Assembly (NCBI GenBank): GCA_030248135.1
Contig: JASANC010000480.1
Location: 62,001-126,000 of the forward strand
Direction of reading: 5' to 3'
Source: Theristus sp. LFF4_11
Lineage: Eukaryota > Nematoda > Chromadorea > Monhysterida > Xyalidae
Length of the DNA: 64,000 nt
Part shown: positions 30,227-42,500 of the stretch, piece after piece
How the letters are laid out: every line of letters begins with the position of its first letter
Numbering within the stretch: position 1 is the stretch's first letter
Translations under genes and position numbers: made by a program
Notes under the pieces: generated by a model
Database searches by the model: none
The model's input: only the letters and a program-made list of their open reading frames with translations
What the model was told of the DNA's origin: nothing

Positions 30227-33200
30227 ATGGGCCAGCGACTGGCCAAACATTACATGGACGATGGGGTACGTCTCTACCACATTCAGCACAGACAACGCGC
30301 GATCGACCGTTGGAAGCAGGCGCTCGACAAACTAAAGTGAGCACACAGCTGTGCAAACACTTGCAATCCACTGGACATCACCGGCTGGCCGTTTTGCATT
30401 GCAGTTCATCGATTGGTCCAAGATGCGCAAAATGCAAATGTTTTAATGCAACATGCCAGTTTCACTTTACCGCACATGTCAGAACAGTTTCATCTCCTCC
30501 ACTGAAGTTTTGCTTATCTGGTATTGGGACGCATTCGCTGGCGTTGTTTTTTCCTTTCTGAGCGAATTCGGCTCTTCAGAAAAGACTAATGAAAACATGG
30601 ATAAAACTCTTGTAGAAACGCCGAAGACCGATTCATCACGATGGGCTACCTGGCGCAGGCGCACTGTGAAACGGGCAACTTCCACGAGATGCTGGCGTAC
30701 GCGATGCACCAAATCGACCTTGCCAATCAGTGCTCGGACAGTTACATGAAGGCCGAGGCGTATTTGAATTTGGCGCGCGCCAGCGAACGCCTGTCGGAGT
30801 TTCCGAAGGCGATTTCGTACGCACGACACAGCGTGCAGCACCAGTCGATGGACCCACGCACGCCCGGCTACGCGTACCTGTGCATGGCGCAGGCGTACCT
30901 CGGCTTCTCGCAGTCGCAGCTCGCCCTCGAGCACTACGAGCTGTCCATGCAGGTCGCCAGTGCCACCGCCGACAAACTCTTGGAGCTGCAGATCTGCGTC
31001 GGTCTCGGCTCGCTCTTCGCGCAACTGAGGGACCTGGCGAAGTCGGTCGTGTTCCTGCAGAACGCGCTCGCACTCCTGAAGACCATCTCGCTCGGCGACG
31101 TCCAGGCAAAGTACCGCAGTCTCATTCTCTACCATTTGTCGGTCACCCTGCGCAAGAACGGCTCACTCGTCGACGCACGATCTGCCGCTGAGGTACAGTA
31201 CACGGCCCATTCATGCAGTCGCGCGCGTCAGTTTCTGTGTGAATCTGTGCTGGCTTTGCTTCATGAATCTGTTGCGAAGTGACGCCGCGTGAAGTGACGC
31301 CAGCGCTTCAAGCTCCATGAATGACGCTTTACATTTTTGCAATAAAACGTTTTTTGTTTGTTTGTGAGTCTGTCTTTGTTGTGCGATTTTTGTTCATTTT
31401 GTTTGTTCACCTGGGAATCAACATAGTTCAGAGCAGTTGTCTGCAGGTAGGACGTCTTTGTTTTAATTCCGGCCTGTTCTTAAGACACACGGAAATGTCT
31501 CTCTGTTCTATGTGTATGTTTTGCCAACAACGACATAACTCATTTGATACATCCAAGTTGCGCAAGTAGGCAATTCATATGGAAAATGTTATGTCGCAGT
31601 AGTATTAACAGGAGCAACAGAGTGTGTGCCACATATAATGATTTAGCGCAGCGCATAAGCTGCGAAGAAGACTGATGGTTGGCCATTGTCTTGGCAAGAT
31701 GTCCCTCAGATATGGCTTAGTTGCTCGACGGTGCGAGCCCACCAACACTGCGTAACCGAAGCGTAATTTATTTGCGAAAAACTTTGGCCACCTTCAGTCA
31801 CATAAGTTTGACTGATCGCTGCGCCTCCTGGAAACAGATAACTTTGTGTGAGGCTTGTGTTTGCTACAAAACATAAGCAAAATTGAGTGGCTATTTATTA
31901 TGGCAAACAGCGCCTTATAATGCCTCAAATCTGCCACAATCCGCCACCCACACCCTCACTGCCGCGTTTTTTTTGCAAGTTGCTGTGTCAGCAATGGATT
32001 TTTTTAGAGTGTCAGTCAGTGATGGAAAATTCTTGAAAAGTTGAACTTCTAATGTTGTTGTTTGTGTTCACTTTGAAATTGGGTTGAGAGTTTTTTAACG
32101 GAATGGAGTGGTGTCATTAAAATTCAAAAAACTTGAATTACTTTGCATTTGTTTCCAGTGGCATTTTCATAGTAGTAAACTGAAAATGCTTGTGGTGAAT
32201 TACTAGAATTTGTGCGATATGATCGGGTGAGCAATGCCCCTTGGGTCTTGCGAGTATTCAAAGTTTGTTTGCGATTATTGCGTCAGCTGACGTTTCTCTT
32301 GTCACACTTTAACAATTTTCAACTGCACTCGCTTATAGCACACTTGTCGGATAATTTTTAAAAGTTATGAAAAACTGAAACTTTTGAACAAGGTGACTGA
32401 AACAAATCATGGGTGGAACGGGGCTACGAATCAGGTTGTTTGAAAGTGTCTTTGAAACCGAATAGCTTTTTTAAACCGTTTGGCTGGCAAAGGGGTCGGT
32501 TTCAAATTGCTCATTCAATGTTTTTGAAGAAACTATAAATTCTTTTTTTAAACGTTTTTGAACACTGTCGGGCGTTTGCGTTTGAACAACTGCCGTGTGA
32601 TCTCGTTGAATGCCTGCACCAACCCAAAAGCCAGAAACGGTACAGCGCGCGACTAGTAAAACGCGTCAACAAAATACTGCGTCAATATTTGGCGCTCAGT
32701 TGTTTTTTACCTTTCTCGGATTTATCCTGAATGAAACATAGCATGACAAACATGTGTTGTAATATAAAGCAAAGGCAAACCTGCCAATTCTTGGTGAACT
32801 AAACTAATTTATGAAAAAAACCACAAACGTGCTGTAGTACTTTGTTTTTGGTGCGAAACGCTTGAACGCACAAATGGTGTGCACAAAGTTGATGTGTATG
32901 TGCTGCAAGCGAACAAGTCGCTGTGTATTTGCAGGAGGCATTGCGTCTGTCAACTGAGAGCGGTCATCAGCCAATCCAGGCACGCTGTTTGCACTCACTT
33001 GGCGACATCCACCAGGAAACCGGCGAGAAGGAGGTAGCGCCGTTTTACCCGCTGGTGTTTCGCATGTTATATATTTGAATGAGAGACAGCGTGTGCAACA
33101 ACAATGGGCATGTTAGCATTTCTAAAACTTGTTGCGAGCCAAAGCTGCGATTTTCAGGCAGCCTTGATGCACTACGACAGTGCGTATACCGTGCTCAAAG

Positions 33201-34519
33201 AAATGGACGACAAACTCGGCCAGGTGGGCGTGCTGGCGTCACTGGCGAAAGCCGCTGGCGAGGCGCATCGCAGCGATCCACGTCAGTGTGAATGCCAGGC
33301 GCTGCAGTTGAACAAGAAATGCCTGGAACTCGCAAAGCAGATTGGATGCAAAGTACGTTGGTGCTACTGGTTTCCGGCAGTAAAATTGATTCGTGATTTT
33401 TGAACTGGTTGCAATTATCTCTCGTCATATGACATACATACATGTATCATGACACCAGATCTCGCCATCCACTAGCAAACATTTGACGCACAATTCCACT
33501 GAAACAACGGGCCACTAAAGTGGCGACTAAAACGCATTTGCTATGTTGTGACTTTAGTTGCCGTTTTAGCGTGGTCGGTTCAGTAGCGTTTGCTCAGCAC
33601 TCTAAATTTTCTGATGTTCAGTTGGCGATGCTGAAGTGCCACAGTCGACTGCAAGAGCTCTACGCGCAGCTCTCGGACGACGAATCCGAGGAGATTGCTA
33701 AGAAGGCAGTGATCGCACTGACGCAGGAGCTGGAGCTCTACTGCAACTTTTGTGGCCAGCGATTTGGCCATCGTGATGAAGCGCTGCAGGCGCTGCCGTG
33801 CTCACACCTCTTCCATCAACGGTTCGCTATAAAAAGAGTTTTTTTGATGTTATTTTATCAAAACATGCAAACGCGTGCAAGTGATGATGTTTTCACTGGT
33901 CAGCTGCCTGCACAACCACCTCGGCAGTCGAGTGAACAAGGACTGTCCAAAGTGCGTGCACGCGGGGCGCATGGGTCAGACGCCCGCACGTCGCACGCAT
34001 CAGCCACAACCATCAACCTCACGGGAACACCATCAGCCATCGCATTCTACATCAGCAACACATCAGGCGCAGACGACCGTCAATATTCCATCAACCGGTG
34101 CACTGCCGCGAGCGGAGCATGCCGCTGTCGCACAGGAGTCAATGGCAGCACAGTCGTCAAGTCGTCCGTCGTCCGTATCAACAGTGACATCAGTAGCAGC
34201 ACTGGCTGATGTGTTCTCAGCAGCGGCCACGGACACTTTGAAGCGTGCTGACAGGCAAGGTGCCGCTGATACACTGCAACTGAACAGACATCAACACATT
34301 GTCACTGTTGAGTGCAACAGGGTCGGCAGCTGCACACCGACGGCGCAACAAAGCAGTCCTGCGCACCAGCAGACTTCAATCAATGTCCCGCCACCGGAGG
34401 GTGCCACGTACGCTGAGGACGACCATTCACCGCCACAACCGGTCGGTAAACTGCTGCAGATGGTGAAGCCAGTTGATGTAGATACAATCACAAGCGCAAA
34501 CACCACAACGGATGTCTGA
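30227..34519 (+). CDS. rpy-1: Rapsyn, 43-kDa receptor-clustering scaffold
   Basis: Six exons: 30227-30336, 30616-31192, 32935-33033, 33158-33352, 33622-33821, 33904-34519. They join in frame to 598 residues. The start is set by MGQ, the conserved N-myristoylation signal, although an upstream in-frame ATG exists at 30101. TPR-type repeats cover about residues 5-325 ([53 protein letters not shown]). The C-terminal zinc finger is at about 368-411: CNFC, then [12 protein letters not shown] and CPKC, matching vertebrate rapsyn. Known role: a peripheral membrane protein beneath the neuromuscular synapse that binds and clusters acetylcholine receptors. Oddity: vertebrate rapsyn ends just after the finger (412 residues), whereas here a Ser/Thr/Gln/His-rich tail of about 187 residues follows in the last exon. 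Intron 2 is about 1.7 kb. Confidence 0.93.
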
Positions 34520-34972
34520 CACGCGCTCTCAAATACTCTCTCGAGTTCTCTCTACATTCAAAACAGCACAAAACGAGCAGCGGTGAAAACGTTTCCAACT
34601 CTTGTTTCTTTTCTGCGTTCAGTGTTTGTTTTAAAATCATTCTGCCGTTTTTGGAGATTGGAGCCTTGATGGTGATTTTATGTGAAACTAAATGCAAGGT
34701 GTGTTTCTGAAAATCTTTGTTGTGCATGTAGTTTTAATCAACAGGTTTTTGTTGTTTTGCGGTCATGCCTAAGGTGATCATGCTCCAGGTACAGATGTGC
34801 AACTTTGCCCTAGTATGCACGTATTCTACACGTTTCCTTATTTGTTTGTTTCTTTTCCAACTGGCGCCAGTGTAAATCACAGTCCGACTAGAAATTTTTA
34901 GCTTCTTCGTATTTAGAACTACAACCGTCCCTGTTGTCTATTGACTGTTATGTTTCTATCACCGATTCGCTG

Positions 34973-35245
34973 CTACTGCCAGGATTCTGTACCGTTTGAT
35001 GTGCTGGCGAAGAAGTCAGGCCAAGGGTCACGCATCAACGCACCACAGCCGTTCGAAAGAAAGCTGTCTTGTAGGTCTCTCTGAACAACATCAGATTTAT
35101 GTGATCCATGTCCGACGTCGTCATGATGAAAAGGCTCGATCGATTTCGTACGTGGCTTATTTTTGAAGTTGATTCTGGCAGTTCTCATGTAAATTTCAAG
35201 ACTTTCAAGTTTTGGAGCTTGCATGAGGACGTCGATGTGTTTCAT
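34973..35245 (-). CDS. Small ORF of 90 codons, unrecognised
   Basis: ATG-initiated minus-strand ORF (MKHIDVLMQAPKLESLEIYM) ending in TSNGTESWQ. It is hydrophilic with no membrane segment. Its composition looks more protein-like than neighbouring ORFs, but there are no flanking splice signals or family match to support it. It lies in the 2-kb convergent gap between the end of rapsyn and the end of the MAST gene. Confidence 0.25.
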   Translation of the reverse strand: MKHIDVLMQAPKLESLEIYMRTARINFKNKPRTKSIEPFHHDDVGHGSHKSDVVQRDLQDSFLSNGCGALMRDPWPDFFASTSNGTESWQ

Positions 35246-36517
35246 TGTATCGTTGCCCTGCCCATAAAACCATCATAATCGTGAACCGCTCGCAAGCATT
35301 GCGCATGACGAAAATAACCGTGATCTCATTCTTTCTATTGATAATTTATTCACATTTGAAAGGATTTTTTACTTTTGTCCTCGTTTCTGTTTCGTTTCTC
35401 TTAAAAACTGCTGTTATTTTGATGATTACAATGTGCATGTGTTTCAATCGTACACTGATTCTTCTGTGTAACACAGTGTGCACGTACACCTACGTTTCCG
35501 TATTTGAAAGAATCATTCATGAATGCTAATTTTGTTCCGTCATTTCCAGTAAAAACGGTATAAAAGTATCATGATAATTTTCCTCTTGTTTCCAGCATAT
35601 TACTACTACAACAACTTCGGACAGACATTTTTTGCTGAAAATTATGACGACATTAAACATGTACGAAGTCGAATTTTCAAAACGGCAAACCGACAGACCG
35701 ACGCCAGACACTGAAACGGTTCACAAATTGAAGACTCGAACCAACACTGTACAAAAACAACAGAACATGCAACTGTAAACTTGGAATATCACAGAACTTG
35801 TGTTTTTCTTACATTCTTACTGCGTTGTTTCACTTTGTTTCAGAGAACTGGCCTAAGTCGAAAAATACGGATCCGTTTACAATGAAACAAAAAAATCAAT
35901 AGATTTACGCGGTTGAGTTTAAAAAAAAATCCAATATTCGATGAACAAAATTTGAAACAAATGGAATGATGACCAACCCACACAAAATATGATTCAACGA
36001 ACAAAAAATCACCGAAATTTAAAAAAAAATCCCGTTTTCACCGAACAAAAATAATGTTTTAATGCGAAAGAACGTTTTGTACCTTTTACACCATCAGTTT
36101 TAGACAAGACCGAACACACTCGTGCGTGCACTGAAAAACAAAACAGTGGGGGTAGGGTAGTCAAAATTAGAAACTCGCAGAGTACGTGTGCAACAATTGA
36201 AAACTATCTAAAATATTTCGCAATTAATAATTCTTTAAATAGAAACTCTGCATTATCGAATTTCTTTCATCAGAATGTCCATGTGTTCCTGTACAAAAAG
36301 CAAACAGAAAAAAACACCGTACGAAACAGCAAACCACTATCCAGCTGTACAAGACATTGAAAAAAGGCAAAAATCGGCCAAAAGTTGAATATCGATAGAC
36401 CGATCGACCAATATCAACGAACGAACGCAGAGGGTTGAGTCAAGTTGCGAAAGAAAACACACACCAGCAGTGTTGAATGCGAACATGGAGCAGACCGAAT
36501 TCCATCGATTTCATGCA
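35246..36517. other. Convergent 3' region of rapsyn and MAST
   Basis: AT-rich, with several weakly repeated stretches of the form GAACAAAA plus AAATC near 35930-36060. No gene seen. It should contain the 3' UTR of the MAST gene, read leftward from 36518. Confidence 0.45.
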
Positions 36518-39500
36518 TCATGACTTCTTCGGTGGCACGGCTGGCCGTAAAGTTGTTGCAGACAGCCGGGGCGGGGGGCGTCGTTCGCCGAGTGCGCTCA
36601 CAGTGCCAGCACTGGTCTTGCGGACACCGTCGCCACTGCTGCCAGCTGGTTGCCCTTGAGCGTCACGTGCCAGTGGCGACACAGGCATCGGTGTTTGTCC
36701 CGCAGTGCCGGACTGTTTGCGGCCGGTGGATAGTGCCGTGAACTTGTCCAGTTTGTTGCGTAGACCCTGTAACGTCGACGGACGATATGGACTCGCGGCG
36801 GGCACAGGGGCAGCACTGTGCGTCTCGGATGTTGGTGACTGCGGTGCAGTGGTGTTGTTGCTGCTGCTGGGCGAATGCTGCGCATCAGGCATCGGTGCGT
36901 TCGTGGATGAGATTGGTGTTGCTGGCGGTGTGCCTGCGAACAACGGTGTTGGACTACGACTGCGTGCCGGTGGCACAACACTGGCGCCCGACTGCGTTGC
37001 ACTCTGTGCACTGCTCGCTGCGGCCGCCACCACCAGACCAACGTCAGAGAGTCGTTTGTGTTGTGCCGGCTTCACCGGCGTCAGCAGTTGCACGCCGTCC
37101 GATGTTGACACGGAGCGCGGCATGAACGTCTGCTTCTGCATCGATGCACCCGGTGTGCTCAGCAAACCAGACGTGCTGCATGCGCCTGTGCACACGCGAA
37201 CCATCGCTCTAATCATATCCGCACATGGTCAACATTGAAACACAACGCGAATGCAGCGTACTGCTCGCTTGCATAATGAATGTCAACGCACTTTCAAGAC
37301 GCTGTTTCCCACCTGCGTCCGAACGCATGTCTTGCGAAGAGGCCTTATGCAGAGCGCTATTTAGTAGTTGCCGCTGGAGTTCGCCGGAGCACAGGTGAGT
37401 AACGCACGTAGTGACGGTGCGTTGCCACTGCGAACGTACCTGCGGCGCCGGCGACCGCCAACTCGGCCGACTGTCGTTTGCTCGCACTGACACGGCGGAA
37501 CAGCGACGGCTTGCGTTTCTTGTCGAGCGCTCTCCGCTGCAGACTCTGTTTGTATCCCTTCTTGCGTGCCATTTTCCCCTGCGACTTTCGTGGTGCGCCC
37601 GTCTTGATTGATGTGCTTGAGAGTGGCGTGACACGCAGTGTGATTTGCTCGCCAGACGACAGGAGACGTTGCATCAACTGCGGATGCGTCAGATTCTGCA
37701 CCGGCTCAGCGTTCACGTGCGTGATCAGATCGTCACTGCGAAGGCCTGCCTCGTATGCTGGACTCGACGCTTCAACCTGCCGTCACAATTTGGTTTGAAC
37801 TGCGCAAACAAAAATGGAAAGCGAAAATAATACAGTTCTGGTTTGCTCAAAAGTCGTTGCTAAAGACAACAGCGAAAAACAACCATGCAGCTTCGGTACG
37901 AATTTGCAATTTCAGCACAAATCAACGTTCACTGACTGATAGCGTGGCGCGTACCTGCGACGCAATATGCTGCAGAGTGTAGTAGTTCGAGTCAGCACCC
38001 AAGTAGACGCGCACAGAGCGCAGTGTGAAGCCAAAGCCGTGGTGACCGCGGCGAATCGTGATCGGAGGCTTCATCGATGAGATCAGTGGTGACAGGTCCG
38101 CGTGTGCGAGCGTGCGTCGGCCTGCACCATGAGCAACGATGTTGGCACAATGTTCAAATGGGACACACACAAAAAGCACAAACCTGGTGAGCCATCACGT
38201 GAGCTTGTACTCGAATTGCTTGGTGAGGCCGGTGGCGCTTGACTGTCGATCAGCACACGCGACAACTGACACGGCATCACACCACCACTACCGGTCGTCG
38301 AAGACGCCGACGTTGCACCTGCAACAATGTTGCACGTTCATTGAAACGCCTCTCAAGTGTGATGCTTTTTAAACGTGCGTTTTCAGGCATCTACACTGGG
38401 CTTTCAGTTTGGTTCACCCATTCATTTGTTTTTTTCACATGAAAGAATCAGTTAAACTGAAGCCCGGGTTGTTGTGCTTGACAGACGCACGTTTCAGAGC
38501 ACATATGTATGACGTCGATTTCTGTGCGACACGTTCGCATGCACAGATTGGACCAGTCTGTCACTGAAAAAGGTGACCGTAGTAAAACGCATAATCAATG
38601 GGCGAACCAGAGGAGGGCGCGCTGAGTGCGGTGCCGGTGGCGCCAGGCGACGGAATGACGAGATGCAACGAGTGCGCCTTGCCCGGCGAGACACGTCGCA
38701 TCGAGGACGCCCGTTCACGGCGGAACACGACGCCGCACGAGGACACGCTGCTCTGTGGCGACAACGGCCGGTGCTCGGGGGCTGCGGCCGCACGTGGCGG
38801 CGTGCTCTCGCCTTGCTCACGCGGCACACGGACGCACGTCGACGCGCAGCCGGCTGATGTTGACGACGCACACTTGTCGCCCGCGACACTCGTCTCTCGC
38901 TTGTCACACTGCAACATCACACTCGCATCGTGCCCTGCTCGTTGACTGTCTTATATGGCCACTCAGAGCGTACAGCTAGTTTCCAAAATGCACCTTTGTC
39001 TGCTGTCGTTCATCGACGGGACTCAGTTCGTTCGTCTCCTTGTCCGTGTTGCCAGCGGCCCGTTGTTCGTTTGGATCGCAGCTGATCGCAAACCGAGGCA
39101 ACGAGCCGCGTTGTTGGCCTGCGCCGGCCGCATTCGAGCCAATGTCCTTCTGGTGACTGTTGTTGCTGAGTGATGGCGTTGTGTCCATGGTCAGTGAACG
39201 GCCACGACCACTGGACACAAGTGGTTGCGCTGCTGCTGAGCCGGGCACCAGCGATGAACGAGCTGCAATGAAATGTGACATCGAGTGATTGGAGTGCAAC
39301 TGTGTGCAAGTGATGCATGTCGGCAGCAGCAGCAGCTGAGTGGCACACACCGCTGACACTGGTGACCGGCAGCTCCGTGTGCGACTGTCGTTTGAGCAGA
39401 TGTGCGTCTGCGGACTGCTGTGGCGAGACGTGTCGATGTGCGTGCAACGTGCCTGCGCCGGTGGACAGCGGGCGCTCCGGGGGCACGGGCGGCGTGGCGC

Positions 39501-42500
39501 CAGAGTCCAGCGAGCTCTCGGTGCTGCTCATCGTCAGCAGCGGCGCACCGGAGCTCGCCGTGCTGCTGGTCGAGCCGGTCTGCGCTGCGGCCGTACGGTG
39601 CGACGACGAGAAACGACGACGCAACAGCACCGCCTGCAAACACACCGGACGCATGCTGCGACACAACGAAAGTGTGGCCATTCAACACAACACACACAAC
39701 CACAGCCAACCATCGGGATTTGCGGCTCAGTGGTGCTGTCACAGCGGCTTCGGTCCGAGGCGGCGCCGTCGCCGTCGTGGCCAATGCCCGACTCGGTGGT
39801 GCTGTCCTCAGACTGTGCCGACACTTTGCGGTCGAGCAGAGATGGTGGCTGCAACAAGAAACAATAAAACTCGTGCTTACATTTGCGAACGTTGCACCTT
39901 TTTGGGTGCTGCTTCATATCAAGAAACAAAAAAAAACTAGAAAGTCTTTTATCGGACTGAAAAGCCACGCAGCGCAGTGCACCACGTGGTGAGTCGGACA
40001 GAACTGCAACGCAAACGGACCGTAGCATTTGCTTCTGTCGGTATCAAGAAGCTGTGCCGTGGCGACGCACAACTGCTGAACGATGAGAGCATCGGCGACT
40101 GGCCTGTGTCTTCACCGAGCACACTTGTCTGTGCGCCACTGGCAGCCGTCTCTTCATCGCCACTCTCAACCTCGTGGTTGTAACGGTCGGCACGCGCTGC
40201 AAAGCAATACAACACACAATGCTGACAGGCCACTTCTGTCAAACAAACAATACGCAAATACTGCGCGAAGCGTACTATCGAAATAGCTCGTGTCCTCGTC
40301 TCCCTCGAGGTTCGGCACAAACTCAGCCTTCTGTCTGAGCAGCGAGTTCCAGCAGACGCCCTGAAAGAAGCGATGTGCCTTCAATTCGGCCGCATCAGCC
40401 ATGGTGCTGCCCAGACGGTCGATCGGGTTGTGCTGCAGCAGGCCCTCGATCAGGTCCTTTGCATCCTCAGGGATGTACAGCGAGTCGCTTTCGTCCGGCC
40501 ACTCGATTTTCTCTTCTGCAATCCACGAAGGACGCACGTAGAAAACCAACGTTGCTGGTGTATTTGGAAAACAGTCAGCCGACTCGTTCTTTGTTGTGGT
40601 ACGATGCGGGGCAGCAACAAAGAAGCTTAACTCGGTCGGTCGACAAGACTGTGTCAAAATCTAGCGTTTTCCAGCAGCCAGTAGTTTGTGCTTGTTTGAA
40701 AGCAGACAACAACAGCAACAACAACAGCAACAAACCAGCGACGACGTGCGAAAACAGCTCCTCCGGCGTTTCACCGAAGAACGGCACCATGCCACAAAGG
40801 AACTCGTACATGATGATGCCCAGCGACCACCAATCAACCGGCCGACCTGATGGCATTCAGTTTTTTAATTTCGAACGTTCGCAGAAATTTGCATCGGTTG
40901 CTCTTAACAAAAAAATTCAAAACGCAAGAAGCGTAGTGTCACTAACCATAGCCACCCTGTAGTATCACTTCCGGAGCGATGTACTCCGGCGTGCCACAAA
41001 GCTGTTTATCTTGGAATTGCTGTGTTTCGTTGACGTCCACGTAGTAACCCTCGTACAGCAACGTTGTGCGATTCATCAAACCGACTTTGGACAGACCGAA
41101 ATCCGTCAGTTTGATATGGCCCGTGGCCGTGATCAGCAAACTGCAAGTGAAGTGAAGTTTTTTTTGAAGTCTAATAAACTCTTTAATAAGGCGACCAAAT
41201 GAAAAAGTTTGGTAGTTGTAGATGCGGGGAAAACATGCTACTTGTCCGGTTTCAGATCGCGATGTACAATGCCGTACGAATGGAGGTACTCAATGGCGAG
41301 CACAGTCTCGGCGATGTACAGTCTGCTGAGGTCGACCGGCAGCACGAGCACGTTCTTCAACAGCGACGCACAGTCTCCGCCCTCGACGTACTCCATCACC
41401 ATGCACAGGTGACGCTGCACAAAAACCGCACTGATCATTGTGAACAGTTATTCGCTAAATATATTGCTGTTGTGCTTGTTGGCCAGAATTCCTCAGAACA
41501 TGTCTGATTTTGTCACAAACCTTGGTCTCGAAACTGCCGTAGAACGACACAACGAACGGATTGTCGGTGAACATGAGAATGTCGCGTTCAGCATATACCT
41601 GAAGATTTTGCACAATTTCAAAATTCACCAAACAAAATTTAAAAAAAATGGTATTTTTCAAGCGCCATACATAGCAGCCGACCTGTTCAATTTGATTGCG
41701 CATACTGAGCGTTGATTTGTTGAGCTTCTTTAGCGCAAATCGATGCCGTGTCTCCACATGACGCACAAGAAACACGGAGCCGTACGCACCGTTGCTGATC
41801 AACTGAACAATCAATGCGAACACTTGCGGTGACTGTGAGTCTGAGCACAACCGCTGTGTGCAGTGCTCACCTTCAACGTGTCGAAGTCGTCTGCGCACGG
41901 CGGCCGATTGCCGGGCAGCACGGACGCCTGTCTGCCGGGCGGCACCCTCACCAGCGTGTCCATCGTGCTGGCAGTGCTGCACGCGCTCGTCTCCAACGCA
42001 CCCATCGAGCCACTCGAGTCTGCGGCGTCGTCGAACACGGACGGCGTCGGCGGCGGAAACTCAAACGACAACTCGGCAGCGAGCGTGCACGCCGTGGCCG
42101 GTGGTGACCGCTGCAACGGCTGCATCGGGTCGCGGTCGAGGCCGAGCTTGCCGATGATGTAGGCCGGCAGGTCGGGCACACGCGCGTCCGCACAGCCGAG
42201 CTGCTCGCGCACCTGCCCCTCGGCCTCCTCCAGGATCTGGTAGAACTCTTCCGGGTCGAACTCCTGCAACGCAATTCACTCGTTCACGCCAGGGAGCACG
42301 AAACACCGGTAAAACAGCATCAGCACCATGAACACTGAGAGCTCATGGCCATTCAGCGCGCAAGCTGAAACACACCAGGACGCTGGTTTGGCTCGCGATT
42401 TACAAGGATCGTGTTGTTTTCAGAGAAACGATATGCTTGACTGATAATGATGGAGATACACCAAAATGATAGTGTGATTGTGCAGAGAACTCACAAGGCA

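Noticed and set aside
30479..31135. Long minus-strand ORF opposite rapsyn exon 2
   Set aside because: It is the antisense shadow of a GC-rich exon; the plus strand matches rapsyn residue by residue.
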